Source: an uncultured Phenylobacterium sp. (GTDB lineage: Bacteria; Pseudomonadota; Alphaproteobacteria; Caulobacterales; Caulobacteraceae). Taken from it: a stretch of 44,519 nt of DNA. Below are positions 14,385 to 22,894 of this stretch, piece after piece. The position numbers and the translations under genes are program-made. Location of the stretch: the NCBI RefSeq assembly GCF_902826855.1, contig NZ_CADEGK010000012.1, positions 1-44,519 on the forward strand, read 5' to 3'. The notes under the pieces were generated by a model, which ran no database searches, was not told where the DNA came from, and saw only the letters and a program-made list of their open reading frames with translations. Within the stretch, counting starts at the first letter, position 1; the number at the start of each line of letters is the position of its first letter.

Positions 14385-15005
14385 CTATCGCCCCGCCAGC
14401 GCGTTGTCGACCAGGGCCCGGGCCTCGGGGCTGGTCCAGTCGGCATCGCCGGAGACGCGCGCTTGCTCCAGGCCGTCCTTGCCATAGATCACCGTCGTGG
14501 GCGCGCCCTGGCCGTTCAGCCGGAACAGAAGCTTCATCGCGGGGTCGTGGTAGAATTTCAGCGGGTCGTTCGCCGCGATGAACAGCGCCGCCTGCGCCGC
14601 CTTCTCCGGGTTGTCGATGGAAACCACCACCACCTCGACAGGCTGGCCCTTGTAGGCGGCCGCCAGCCTGGCGAGGGTCGGCATCTCGGCCTTGCAGGGC
14701 GCGCACCAGGTGGCCCAGGCGTTCAGGACCACGACCTTGCCCTTGAAGTCGGCGATCTTCACCGGCTTGCCGGCCGCGTCGCGGAACGCGTAGTCGGGCG
14801 CCGGCCTCGGCTCGCTGGGCGTCGTCAGCTTGTCCGCGAAAGCGCTCTTCGGGATCGGCACCGTGGCCACCACCGGCGCCGTCTTGGTGGATGACTGGCC
14901 GATGATGTAGACAGCCCCCGCGACGCCCACCACAGCGGCGCCGACTATGGCCCACGTCAGCAGCCTTCCCCTGGGCTTCGCAGGCGCCTCTGGACTTTCG
15001 CTCAT
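14385..15005 (-). CDS. TlpA-family thiol-disulfide oxidoreductase
   Basis: A 206-residue membrane-anchored thioredoxin-fold protein. TM anchor at about 16-36 ([15 protein letters not shown]), then a periplasmic TlpA domain with the redox motif W-A-T-W-C-A-P-C near 97-104 and the cis-Pro context G-A-P-T-T-V near 168-173. Such proteins reduce disulfides in the periplasm, for example during cytochrome c or copper-protein maturation. The start ATG (15005-15003) abuts the argH ATG, giving CATATG, so no base separates the two divergent genes and the promoter must lie inside argH. Confidence 0.93.
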   Translation of the reverse strand: MSESPEAPAKPRGRLLTWAIVGAAVVGVAGAVYIIGQSSTKTAPVVATVPIPKSAFADKLTTPSEPRPAPDYAFRDAAGKPVKIADFKGKVVVLNAWATWCAPCKAEMPTLARLAAAYKGQPVEVVVVSIDNPEKAAQAALFIAANDPLKFYHDPAMKLLFRLNGQGAPTTVIYGKDGLEQARVSGDADWTSPEARALVDNALAGR

Positions 15006-16439
15006 ATGACCGACCACTCCTCTGACCCGCCCGCCCGGCCCGCGCCCAGTTCCGCGCCCGTGGGACAGGCTATGTGGGGCGGCCGGTTTTCCGGCAAGCC
15101 GGCCGAACTGATGCAGGCGATCAATGTCTCCATCGGCTTCGACCGCCGCCTCGCGCCGCAAGACCTCGCGGGGTCCAGCGCGCACGCGGCGATGTTGCAA
15201 AGCGTGGGCGTCATTTCAAGCGAGGACGCAGCCGCCATCCAGGGCGGTCTGCAGCAGATCGAGGCCGAGATCGCCGCCGGGACATTCCCGTTCCGCGAAG
15301 AGTTCGAGGACATCCACATGAATGTGGAAGCCCGGCTGCGCGAGCTGATCGGCCCGGCCGCCGGACGACTGCACACCGCGCGCTCGCGCAACGACCAGGT
15401 CGCGCTGGATTTCCGCATGTGGGTCCGTGAGGCTTGCGAGCGGTCCCTGGGCCAGGTCCAGGCCCTGCAGCTGGCGCTGCTGGCCAAGGCCGAGGCCCAC
15501 GCCGACGCGGTGATGCCGGGCTTCACCCACCTGCAGCCGGCCCAGCCGGTGACCTTCGGCCACCACCTTATGGCCTACGTCGAGATGTTCGGCCGCGACG
15601 CCACGCGCTTCCAGGACGCCGCCCTGCGGATGAACGAAAGCCCGCTCGGGGCGGCCGCACTGGCGGGATCGCCGTTTCCGATCGATCGGCAGATGACCGC
15701 CGCCGCGCTCGGTTTCGCGCGGCCCACCGCCAACTCCCTGGACAGCGTCGCGGACCGCGACTTCGCCCTGGAAGCCCTGGCCGCCGCCACCATCTGCGCC
15801 ACGCACCTGTCGCGGCTTGCCGAGGAGATCGTCATCTGGATGACGCCGCAGTTCGGCTTCATCAAGCTGTCGGACGCCTTCACCACCGGCTCGTCGATCA
15901 TGCCGCAGAAGAAGAACCCCGACGCGGCCGAGTTGGTGCGCGCCAAGGTTGGCCGCCTCCTGGGATCGTTCACCCAGCTCACGGTGGTGATGAAGGGCCT
16001 GCCGCTGACCTATTCGAAGGACATGCAGGAGGACAAGGTCCCCACCTTCGAGGCCTTCGACGCCCTGGAGCTCAGCCTCCTGGCCATGGCCGGCATGGTC
16101 GGTGACCTGGAGCCCAACCGCGAGAAGATGGCGGCGGCCGCGGGCGCCGGCTACTCCACCGCCACCGACCTCGCCGACTGGCTGGTCCGAGAGCTGGACC
16201 TGCCGTTCCGCGACGCCCACCACATCACCGGGGCGGCGGTGAAGCAGGCCGAGGCCGCCGGCGTCGCCCTGGGCGACCTGCCACTGGCCAAGCTGCAGGG
16301 GCTGGACAACCGCATCACCGCGGCGGTCTACGAGGTGCTCACGCCGCAGGCATCGGTCGCCAGCCGCAAGAGTTATGGTGGGACCGCCCCGGACCAGGTC
16401 CGGGCGCAGGTCGCACGTTGGAAGGAGTTGCTGGGATGA
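15006..16439 (+). CDS. argH: Argininosuccinate lyase
   Basis: A 477-residue protein of the fumarase/aspartase superfamily that splits argininosuccinate into arginine and fumarate, the last step of arginine synthesis. Signatures are M-W-G-G-R-F near 23-28, H-T-A-R-S-R-N-D-Q near 121-129, T-H-L-Q-P-A-Q-P near 173-180 and the signature loop [11 protein letters not shown] near 295-305. The 22-residue N-terminal extension is usual in alphaproteobacteria. The start is back to back with tlpA. The stop overlaps the next start (ATGA), beginning an argH-lptM-lysA operon. Confidence 0.97.
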   Translation: MTDHSSDPPARPAPSSAPVGQAMWGGRFSGKPAELMQAINVSIGFDRRLAPQDLAGSSAHAAMLQSVGVISSEDAAAIQGGLQQIEAEIAAGTFPFREEFEDIHMNVEARLRELIGPAAGRLHTARSRNDQVALDFRMWVREACERSLGQVQALQLALLAKAEAHADAVMPGFTHLQPAQPVTFGHHLMAYVEMFGRDATRFQDAALRMNESPLGAAALAGSPFPIDRQMTAAALGFARPTANSLDSVADRDFALEALAAATICATHLSRLAEEIVIWMTPQFGFIKLSDAFTTGSSIMPQKKNPDAAELVRAKVGRLLGSFTQLTVVMKGLPLTYSKDMQEDKVPTFEAFDALELSLLAMAGMVGDLEPNREKMAAAAGAGYSTATDLADWLVRELDLPFRDAHHITGAAVKQAEAAGVALGDLPLAKLQGLDNRITAAVYEVLTPQASVASRKSYGGTAPDQVRAQVARWKELLG

Positions 16440-16723
16440 GCCGTCGCTTAACCGTCATCGGATGCGCCATGGTCCTGGCAGCTGGCCTGGCCGGCTGCGG
16501 CAAGGTGGGCGACCTGGAGCGTCCGGGGCCGCTGTTCGGCGCCAAGGGCAGGGCCGCCGATGCGCCCCCGCCGCAGGACCCGACCCGCCCCGTCGAGACC
16601 GTCGACCCGCGCGACCGCTCCACCGACAACCTGCCGGCGCGCGCGGCGCCGATCCCCGGCTCCGGCGCGGTCAGGCCCCCGCCGCCCGGCGCGCTGCCCG
16701 ACCCGTTCCTCAATCCGCAATGA
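16436..16723 (+). CDS. LptM/YifL-like small lipoprotein
   Basis: A 95-residue lipoprotein. Signal peptide 1-20 ends in the lipobox L-A-G-C with Cys21, followed by G-K-V-G-D-L-x-x-P, close to the C-G-x-x-G-x-L-x-x-P motif of LptM (YifL). The rest is Pro-rich and disordered. LptM helps mature the LPS transporter LptD in enterobacteria. In E. coli yifL sits by dapF, and here it sits between argH and lysA, the same lysine/DAP neighbourhood. The ATG overlaps the argH stop, and its stop overlaps the lysA ATG. Confidence 0.85.
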   Translation: MSRRLTVIGCAMVLAAGLAGCGKVGDLERPGPLFGAKGRAADAPPPQDPTRPVETVDPRDRSTDNLPARAAPIPGSGAVRPPPPGALPDPFLNPQ

Positions 16724-18000
16724 ACCACTTCGATCTGGTCGAAGGCGAGGGCGGCGGCGAACTCTACTGCGAGGGCGTTCCGCTGAGCCGGATCGCCGAG
16801 GCGGTCGGCACGCCGGTCTATGTCTATTCCACCGCCACCCTGGAGCGGCACTACACCGTCCTGCGCGACGCCCTGGTCGGCGCGGGCCTGAAGGACCCGC
16901 TGATCGCCTACGCGGTGAAGGCCAATTCCAACGTCGCGGTCCTGCGCACCCTGGGGAACCTGGGCGCCGGCGCGGACACCGTGTCCGAAGGCGAGATCCG
17001 CCGCGCGCTGGCCGCCGGCATCCCCGGCGAGCGCATCGTCTTCTCCGGCGTCGGCAAGACCGAGGGCGAAATCGCGTTCGCCCTGGCCCACGGCGTGGCC
17101 GAGATCAACGTCGAGGCCGAGCCGGAGCTCCACCTGGTCAACCGCGTCGCCCAGCGGTTGGGGACCCGCGCCGAGGTAGCTATCCGGGTGAACCCCGACG
17201 TCGAGGCGGGCGGCCACGCCAAGATCTCCACCGGCAAGGCAGACAACAAGTTCGGCGTCTCCCTGTCCGAGGCCGAGCGACTCTACGCCAACGCCGCCAA
17301 CATGGCCGGCGTCCGCCCGGTCGGCGTCGCCTGCCACATCGGCAGCCAGATCACCGACCTGGCCCCCATGGAGGCCGCCTTCGGCAAGATGCGCGGCCTG
17401 GTCGAGCGCATCCGCAAGGAGGGCCTGACCGTCGAGCGCCTCGACCTGGGCGGCGGCCTGGGCGTGCCCTACTTCAACCAGCCCACCCCGCCGACGCCGG
17501 CCGACTACGCCGCCATGATCGGCCGCGTGACCCAGGGCCTGGACATCCGCTTCGCCTTCGAGCCCGGCCGGATGATCGCCGCCAACGCCGGCGTCCTCCT
17601 CGCCCGGGTGATCCTGGTCCACGAACGGCCCGAGGGCCGCCGCTTCCTGGTTATCGACGCGGCCATGAACGACCTGCTCCGCCCGGCCATGTACGACGCC
17701 TACCACGACATCCGCCCGGTCAAGCCGCGGCCGGGCGAGCCGCTCCCCTATGATGTGGTGGGCCCGATCTGCGAGACCGGCGACACCTTCACCCGCGATC
17801 GCGTCCTGCCGCCGCTGGAGGCCGGCGACCTCGTGGCCTTCATGACCGCCGGCGCCTATGGCGCGGCCATGTCCAGCGAGTACAACTCCCGCCTCCTGGT
17901 CCCCGAGGTGCTCGTGAAGGGCGACCAGTTCGCCGTGGTCCGGCCGAGACCCACCTACGACGACATGCTGGCCAGGGAGGCGCCCGCGCCGTGGCTATAG
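16720..18000 (+). CDS. lysA: Diaminopimelate decarboxylase
   Basis: A 426-residue fold-III PLP enzyme that decarboxylates meso-diaminopimelate to L-lysine. Key motifs: the PLP lysine in Y-A-V-K-A-N-S-N near 64-71, H-I-G-S-Q near 206-210, D-L-G-G-G-L-G near 244-250, E-P-G-R near 284-287 and the C-E-T-G-D segment near 350-354 that supplies the second-subunit cysteine. The start ATG overlaps the TGA of the lipoprotein gene. The 3' end overlaps the convergent GNAT gene by 6 bp. Confidence 0.97.
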   Translation: MNHFDLVEGEGGGELYCEGVPLSRIAEAVGTPVYVYSTATLERHYTVLRDALVGAGLKDPLIAYAVKANSNVAVLRTLGNLGAGADTVSEGEIRRALAAGIPGERIVFSGVGKTEGEIAFALAHGVAEINVEAEPELHLVNRVAQRLGTRAEVAIRVNPDVEAGGHAKISTGKADNKFGVSLSEAERLYANAANMAGVRPVGVACHIGSQITDLAPMEAAFGKMRGLVERIRKEGLTVERLDLGGGLGVPYFNQPTPPTPADYAAMIGRVTQGLDIRFAFEPGRMIAANAGVLLARVILVHERPEGRRFLVIDAAMNDLLRPAMYDAYHDIRPVKPRPGEPLPYDVVGPICETGDTFTRDRVLPPLEAGDLVAFMTAGAYGAAMSSEYNSRLLVPEVLVKGDQFAVVRPRPTYDDMLAREAPAPWL

Positions 18001-18462
18001 GTCGATGTGCATGAACTGGCTGAAGTCGCTGGCTTCGTAGTCGCCGAACAGCCCGCCACTCACGAACCCCCGCGCCCGATAGAGCGCCAGCGCCGGCTCG
18101 AACGACGGCCCGCGGCCGGTCTCCAGGCTGAGCCGCGCCATCCCGCGCCGCCGCGCCTCACCGATGATGTGTTCGAGGATCGTCGCGCCCACGCCTTGCC
18201 GCAGGTGGTCCGGGTGGGTGCGCATGGACTTGATCTCGCCCGCGCCGCCGTCCCCGAGGTCCTTCAGCGCCCCGATCCCGGCGATCGCCCCGCCACGCCA
18301 GGCGCTCCACAAGGTCACGCCCGGCGCCGTCAACCCCGACAGGTCGAGCGCGAACACGTGGCCGGCCGGCGTGTTCTCGTGCATTCCGGCGAGATGCAGC
18401 GCCACGAGCTCGCGCGTCGCCTCCCCGGAGAGGTCGTCCGGCCGAATCTCGAGCGCGCTCAA
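17995..18462 (-). CDS. GNAT-family N-acetyltransferase
   Basis: A 155-residue GNAT protein. Acetyl-CoA loop R-Q-G-V-G-A-T near 88-94, with I-K-S-M-R-T-H-P ahead of it and A-L-Y-R-A-R-G-F near 128-135. The start is TTG at 18462, overlapping the TGA of the phosphoribosyltransferase gene (TTGA), so it relies on translational coupling. It resembles the YiiD/PhnO-like small acetyltransferases. The substrate is unknown. Confidence 0.88.
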   Translation of the reverse strand: MSALEIRPDDLSGEATRELVALHLAGMHENTPAGHVFALDLSGLTAPGVTLWSAWRGGAIAGIGALKDLGDGGAGEIKSMRTHPDHLRQGVGATILEHIIGEARRRGMARLSLETGRGPSFEPALALYRARGFVSGGLFGDYEASDFSQFMHIDL

Positions 18463-18986
18463 TCCATGGCGCCCACGTACGGCAGGCCGCGCATCTTGCC
18501 GGCCACGTCCATGCCGTAGCCAACCAGGAACCGCCCCGGCGCCTCCCAGGCCACGAAGTCAGGGGCGATGGCGCGCTCAGTCGGCCAGGGCTTCGACGCG
18601 AACACCGCGGTGAGCACCTCGCTGGCCCCGGCGTCGCGGACCAGCCGCGCGGCCTCCGAGAGCGACAGGCCGGTGTCGAACACGTCGTCCACCACCAGCG
18701 CCTTGCGGCCGGCCACCGGACGCTGCAGATCCGCGCGCACCTCGCACCGCCCGCTGGACTGGCGCTCGTCCTTGTAGGAGGCCAGCCACAGGGCGTCGAA
18801 GCGCACCATCCGGCCCCTCCTGGCCAGCGCGCGCGTCAGGTCGGCGGCGAACCATAGGCCGCCGGTCAGCAGGCATACCGCCACCGTCTCGTCGTCGATC
18901 CGCGGCGCGATGCGCTCGGCCACCGCCTCCACCAGGGCCGCCACCTCGGCCTCCGAGATCAGGACGGTGGGTTGCGGCTCACTCAT
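18459..18986 (-). CDS. Purine phosphoribosyltransferase (Hpt-like)
   Basis: A 175-residue type I PRTase. The PRPP-binding loop V-V-D-D-V-F-D-T-G is at about 112-120, the early L-L-T-G-G strand near 40-44 and an F-L-V-G-Y-G-M-D-V-A-G segment near 154-164, typical of hypoxanthine/guanine PRTases. It would salvage purine bases to nucleotides with PRPP. The ATG at 18986 overlaps the zinc-ribbon gene by 8 bp and the stop overlaps the GNAT start, so three genes form one operon. Base preference cannot be read from sequence. Confidence 0.88.
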   Translation of the reverse strand: MSEPQPTVLISEAEVAALVEAVAERIAPRIDDETVAVCLLTGGLWFAADLTRALARRGRMVRFDALWLASYKDERQSSGRCEVRADLQRPVAGRKALVVDDVFDTGLSLSEAARLVRDAGASEVLTAVFASKPWPTERAIAPDFVAWEAPGRFLVGYGMDVAGKMRGLPYVGAMD

Positions 18987-19818
18987 GGTGCGGCAGGGCG
19001 TCAGGCGAGCCGGGGGGCAGGGCCTGGGCCTCGACCGGCGCGGGGTCATGGCTCTCGGCGGCCTGGGGCGCATGGGCGTCCGCGCCATGCCCCTTGGCGG
19101 TACGATTGAAGCCGATCTCGAGATTGTCCGCCCCGAGCGGCGGATCGGGCAGGTTCCAGGCGAAGTAGCGCACGCCGCCGGGGGGCACCCGGGCGTTCGT
19201 CACACTCAGGTCGTACACGGCCAGCACAGCCTTCTCGTCGCCCAGCAGGCTGACCCGCACCGCCGGCGCGTCGATCGGCGCCTTGCTCACATTGCGGATG
19301 GCGCCCGTCACCGCCATCACCGGCCGCCCGGCCAGGAACGTCGGCTTCCACGCCACACCCTCGAACGTCAGCCCCAGCGTGTTCACCGGCAGGCCGATGG
19401 CGGCGAACAGCGGCGCCGTGGCCGGGATCAGACCCGCCACCTGCTGGCGCAGCGCCACGACCGCGCTCAGGCTGACAGCCAGCAGTCCCAGGACCGTCAC
19501 CCCGATCGCAAGGCGCCGCGAACCGCCCTTGGTCTTGGGTTCGTTCTTAGGTTTGGGCGATGCCGCCGCGGGGACAAACTCCAGGTCGTCCGAGCCAGCC
19601 GCCAGCGTCGTGTCCCCGGGCTCCGGGGCCGGCAGCGGCTCGGCGAGCTCAGCGGAGGGGGCGGGCTCGACAGGCTCGGATTCGGCTTCCTCGGCGCTCT
19701 CCGGCAGGGCCCGCCAGCGGTTGCCGCAGCTGGAGCACTTCACCGAACGGCCGGCCGCCGGAATGCGGTCGTCGTCGACGAAATAGCTGGTGGCGCACTC
19801 TGGGCAGGTCAGTATCAT
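18979..19818 (-). CDS. Zinc-ribbon membrane protein (MJ0042-type zinc finger, DUF3426-like C-terminus)
   Basis: A 279-residue protein. The N-terminal zinc ribbon has C5-x2-C8 and C28-x2-C31 with the M-I-L-T-C-P-E-C opening of the MJ0042 family. An acidic Glu/Pro/Ala linker follows (about 40-95). One membrane segment lies near 104-126. The periplasmic end has an immunoglobulin-like strand pattern (A-V-T-G-A-I-R-N-V-S near 180, G-G-V-R-Y-F-A-W near 230) as in DUF3426. Such proteins often neighbour ftsEX in alphaproteobacteria; the function is not established. It is divergent from ftsE with a 57-bp gap. Confidence 0.88.
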   Translation of the reverse strand: MILTCPECATSYFVDDDRIPAAGRSVKCSSCGNRWRALPESAEEAESEPVEPAPSAELAEPLPAPEPGDTTLAAGSDDLEFVPAAASPKPKNEPKTKGGSRRLAIGVTVLGLLAVSLSAVVALRQQVAGLIPATAPLFAAIGLPVNTLGLTFEGVAWKPTFLAGRPVMAVTGAIRNVSKAPIDAPAVRVSLLGDEKAVLAVYDLSVTNARVPPGGVRYFAWNLPDPPLGADNLEIGFNRTAKGHGADAHAPQAAESHDPAPVEAQALPPGSPDALPHHE

Positions 19819-19820
19819 GA

Positions 19821-19872
19821 GGCCGAATCGGACGCTCCAGCACCCTCACCTCCGAGGTCGCCGATTTCGGCC
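19821..19872. promoter_or_regulatory. Imperfect inverted repeat with GANTC site in the ftsE divergent promoter region
   Basis: GGCCGAATCGG (19821-19831) and CCGATTTCGGCC (19861-19872) are inverted copies differing by one inserted base, spanning almost the whole gap between the divergent zinc-ribbon and ftsE starts. The left arm holds GAATC (19825-19829), a GANTC methylation site of the CcrM type used for cell-cycle control in Caulobacterales. A regulatory role is inferred. Confidence 0.35.
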
Positions 19873-19875
19873 CCC

Positions 19876-20664
19876 ATGTCCAGAAACGCCAACGACGACA
19901 CCGGGCGCCCCGACACCGGACGCCCCGACATCGGGCGACCCGACACCGGGGACACGACCGCGGGCGAGATCCTGCGTCTCTCGGACGTATCCATGCGGTA
20001 CGGACGCGGACCGGATGTGCTGAGCGACATATCGCTATCTTTGCCACGCGGCTCTTTCCACTTCATCACCGGGCCGTCCGGGGCGGGCAAGAGCTCGCTC
20101 CTGAAACTGATCTACCTTGCAGCCCAGCCCTCCTCGGGGACGGTGCGGCTGTTCGGCGAGGACGTGGCGCGGATGGACGCCAAGGACCTGCCGCGGACGC
20201 GCCGCCGGATCGGCGTCGTCTTCCAGGACCTGCTGCTCCTGGACCACCTGTCGGCCTTCGACAACGCCGCCCTGCCGCTGCGCGTGGCGGGCCACAAACC
20301 GGCGGAATATCGCGCAGACGTCACCGAACTGCTGGCGTGGGTCGGGCTGAAGAACCGCATGCACGCCATGCCGCCCACCCTGGCCGGCGGCGAGAAACAG
20401 CGCCTCGCGATCGCCCGCGCCGTCGTCAACCGCCCGGAGATCCTGCTGGCCGACGAGCCTACGGGCAACGTCGACCACGAGATGGCGCTGCGCATCTACC
20501 GCCTGTTCGTGGAGCTCAACCGGCTTGGAACGACGGTGATTATCGCCACCCACGACCAGGATCTGATCGCCCGCGCCGGCCGCCCGGTGCTCTACCTCGA
20601 CAAGGGCCGCCTGAGACCCCTCCCGCCCCAGGGCCCGCAAGCCAGTGGGTCGGCCAGTGTCTGA
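19876..20664 (+). CDS. ftsE: Cell-division ABC ATPase FtsE
   Basis: A 262-residue ABC ATPase. Walker A G-P-S-G-A-G-K-S near 67-74, Q-loop V-F-Q-D near 116, a signature modified to L-A-G-G-E-K-Q near 170-176, Walker B I-L-L-A-D-E-P-T near 191-198 and the switch His in A-T-H-D near 224. FtsE with FtsX links peptidoglycan hydrolase activation to constriction. The N-terminus carries about 30 extra residues with a D-T-G-R-P repeat before I-L-R-L-S. The ATG at 19876 has no clear ribosome site. The stop overlaps the ftsX start. Confidence 0.95.
   Translation: MSRNANDDTGRPDTGRPDIGRPDTGDTTAGEILRLSDVSMRYGRGPDVLSDISLSLPRGSFHFITGPSGAGKSSLLKLIYLAAQPSSGTVRLFGEDVARMDAKDLPRTRRRIGVVFQDLLLLDHLSAFDNAALPLRVAGHKPAEYRADVTELLAWVGLKNRMHAMPPTLAGGEKQRLAIARAVVNRPEILLADEPTGNVDHEMALRIYRLFVELNRLGTTVIIATHDQDLIARAGRPVLYLDKGRLRPLPPQGPQASGSASV
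19897..19950 (+). repeat. 15-bp tandem repeat at the 5' end of ftsE
   Basis: About 3.6 copies of a 15-bp unit encode D-T-G-R-P, D-T-G-R-P, D-I-G-R-P and a partial D-T-G, all in frame. The copies differ by one to three bases. The multiple-of-three period keeps ftsE open, so copy number could vary without breaking the gene. Confidence 0.85.
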
Positions 20665-21547
20665 GAGCTTCGACCCCGCAAAGTGGCGCCCCGCAGCCTT
20701 CCTCCCGGAGCAGGATGCGCGCGACCCGGCGCTGATCTTCGTGATCGCGGTGCTCTGCTTCCTGGCCTGCCTGACCGGGCTGGGCGTCATTGCGGGCGAC
20801 CGCGCCGCCCACGGCTGGGCCGGGCAGCTCCGCGGCGAGGCTACGGTGATCGTCCGCGCGCGCGGCGGCGAGACCCCGGATGCGGCGGCCGCCCGCGCGG
20901 CCGAGGTGCTGGCCGGCGTGCCCGGCGTCGCCGAGGCCCGGGCCCTGGAGAAGGAAAAGGCCTACGAACTGATCAGGCCCTGGTTGGGCGACGTCACCGA
21001 CCTGGAGGACCTTCCGGTTCCGCGCCTGGTGGCCGTCACCCTTGACCGCGGCGGCCCAGCCACGGCCGGCAGCTTGGACCGCGCGCTGAAAGGCGAGGGA
21101 GTCGACGCCGTGGTCGACGACCACCAAGTCTGGATCAAGGACATCCGCGGCGCGGCGTCGGTCGTGCGGGCGACCGGCGCGGCCATCTTCATGCTGATCG
21201 CGCTGGCTGCGGCCGCCATGGTCGCCTTCGCCACCCGCGCGGGCCTGGCGGCGCGCCGCGACGTGGTCGAGGTGCTGCATCTCACCGGCGCCGAGGACGG
21301 CCAGATCGCCAACCTCTTCGAGCTGCGATTTGCGCGCGTGGCCGCGGTCGCCGGCGCCATCGGCGCGCTCGCGGCGGCGATGGTCGGCGCGACCCTGCGT
21401 ATGATCGGCGGCGGGGAGGGAATCACACCGGCGCTGCCGGTCGCCTGGCTGGACCTGGCGGCCGTCCTGCCCTGCCCGCTGATCGCCGCCCTCGTCGCCG
21501 CGGTCGCCGCGCGCGTGACCGCCCGGAGGCTGATAAGAGACCTCTGA
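20657..21547 (+). CDS. ftsX: Cell-division ABC permease FtsX
   Basis: A 296-residue protein of the FtsX/LolC-type permease fold: TM1 near 26-48, a periplasmic domain to about 165 (the hydrolase-interaction region), then TM2 at about 172-194, TM3 near 220-242 and TM4 near 262-285. The cytoplasmic segment V-V-E-V-L-H-L-T-G-A near 204-213 is the coupling helix for FtsE. GTG at 20657 is chosen because it gives an 8-bp overlap with ftsE and an M-S-E-S-F start; GTG 20645 would add four residues. Confidence 0.93.
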   Translation: MSESFDPAKWRPAAFLPEQDARDPALIFVIAVLCFLACLTGLGVIAGDRAAHGWAGQLRGEATVIVRARGGETPDAAAARAAEVLAGVPGVAEARALEKEKAYELIRPWLGDVTDLEDLPVPRLVAVTLDRGGPATAGSLDRALKGEGVDAVVDDHQVWIKDIRGAASVVRATGAAIFMLIALAAAAMVAFATRAGLAARRDVVEVLHLTGAEDGQIANLFELRFARVAAVAGAIGALAAAMVGATLRMIGGGEGITPALPVAWLDLAAVLPCPLIAALVAAVAARVTARRLIRDL

Positions 21548-21548
21548 G

Positions 21549-22193
21549 ATGAAGTCCGTCGCCGCCTTCCTGGTCGTGGCGCTGATCTGGTTCAGCGGCC
21601 TCCTGGCCTTCGCCGCCCGCGTGCGCGACCAGACCCCGGCGCCCTTGCCGGCGCCGGCTCAGGGCATCGTGGCGCTCACCGGGGCCGGCTCCAGCACGCG
21701 CATTTCCGAGGCCGTAAGCCTGCTGGAGGATGGCTACGGCCGCCGCGTCCTCGTCTCCGGGGTCAATCCGGTCGCCACCCGTGACGATATCCGCGACCTC
21801 TCCCGCGCCGTGCGCCGGCTGTACGACTGCTGCGTGGACCTGGGGTTCACCGCAGCCGATACGGTCGGAAACGCACGCGAGACCACCGCCTGGGCCCAGG
21901 CCATGCGCTACGATCGCCTGATCGTCGTTACCGCCGACTTCCACATGCCCCGCGCCATGCTGGAGCTGAACGCGGTGCTGCGCGGCACGGGCATCACGGC
22001 CCAGGCCTACCCCGTGGCCACGCCGGCCCTGAAGGCCCGCGACTGGTGGCGGCGCCCCGGCGCGGCACGGCTGATGGTGGTGGAATATTGCAAGTACCTG
22101 GCAATCCTCGTCCGCGAGGGCGTGCTGGGGTTGGGTCCCCGCGCCGCCCCGGTGGCTCAGCAGAAGAGCCTGCAACAAGAGGCGACCTCGTGA
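21549..22193 (+). CDS. YdcF/ElyC-family (DUF218) protein
   Basis: A 214-residue protein with one N-terminal membrane helix (about 5-23) and a DUF218 domain. Signatures: G-I-V-A-L-T-G-A-G-S-S-T-R near 38-50, V-L-V-S-G-V-N near 66-72, A-R-E-T-T-A-W-A near 112-119 and T-A-D-F-H-M-P-R-A near 131-139. Relatives ElyC and SanA affect envelope and lipid-carrier homeostasis in E. coli. It follows ftsX by 1 nt and its stop overlaps the plsC GTG, so it belongs to the ftsE-ftsX-ydcF-plsC operon. Confidence 0.9.
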   Translation: MKSVAAFLVVALIWFSGLLAFAARVRDQTPAPLPAPAQGIVALTGAGSSTRISEAVSLLEDGYGRRVLVSGVNPVATRDDIRDLSRAVRRLYDCCVDLGFTAADTVGNARETTAWAQAMRYDRLIVVTADFHMPRAMLELNAVLRGTGITAQAYPVATPALKARDWWRRPGAARLMVVEYCKYLAILVREGVLGLGPRAAPVAQQKSLQQEATS

Positions 22194-22894
22194 TCGTCCT
22201 GCGCTCCCTGACCTACGTGGCCCTGTTCTACCTCTGGACCGCGGCGGTCGCGATCATCGGCACGCCGACCCTGCTGGGCCCACGCCGCGTGACCCTGGCG
22301 ATGTTTCATTTTTGGGGTCGGGGCGTAATAGGCATGCTGCGGATCTGCGGCATCCGCGTGGAAGTGCGCGGGCGCCAGTTCATCCCCACCGGTCCGGCCC
22401 TGGTCGCCCCCAAGCACCAGTGCATGCTGGATGTCTTCGCCCAGTTTACCTACCTGCCGCGCTCGGCCTTCGTGATGAAGCAGGAACTCGCGCGGATCCC
22501 CTGGTTCGGCTGGTACGCCAGGAAGGCCGGAGCCATCGTCATCGACCGTGATGGCGGCGCAACCACCATGCGCCAGGTGATCCGCGAGGGCATCGAGCTG
22601 TTCAAGAGCGGGGCGCAGGTGGTGATCTTCCCGGAAGGCACCCGCAAGGCGCCCGGCGCGCCGCCCGACTACAAGCCCGGCATTGCCGCTCTCTACCGCG
22701 AACTCGACGTCGCGGTCTCCCCGGTCGCAACCAACGCCGGCGTCCATTGGCCTGCCCACGGCTTCATCCGCCGCCCCGGCCTCATCGTCTTCGAATACCT
22801 CGAACCCATCCCACCCGGCCTGAAACGCGCCGAATTCATGCGCGTCCTGGAGGAGCGGATCGAGACAAAGTCCACGGAGCTGATGGGGCTCTAA
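22190..22894 (+). CDS. plsC: 1-acyl-sn-glycerol-3-phosphate acyltransferase (PlsC-like)
   Basis: A 234-residue protein with an N-terminal membrane helix (about 5-25). The catalytic H-x4-D motif appears as K-H-Q-C-M-L-D near 71-77, and the substrate motif F-P-E-G-T-R near 147-152. It would add the second acyl chain to lysophosphatidic acid in phospholipid synthesis. The GTG start overlaps the ydcF stop (GTGA). The TAA stop shares its last base with the left inverted repeat of the DUF559 element, so the element sits immediately at the gene's 3' end. Confidence 0.93.
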   Translation: MIVLRSLTYVALFYLWTAAVAIIGTPTLLGPRRVTLAMFHFWGRGVIGMLRICGIRVEVRGRQFIPTGPALVAPKHQCMLDVFAQFTYLPRSAFVMKQELARIPWFGWYARKAGAIVIDRDGGATTMRQVIREGIELFKSGAQVVIFPEGTRKAPGAPPDYKPGIAALYRELDVAVSPVATNAGVHWPAHGFIRRPGLIVFEYLEPIPPGLKRAEFMRVLEERIETKSTELMGL

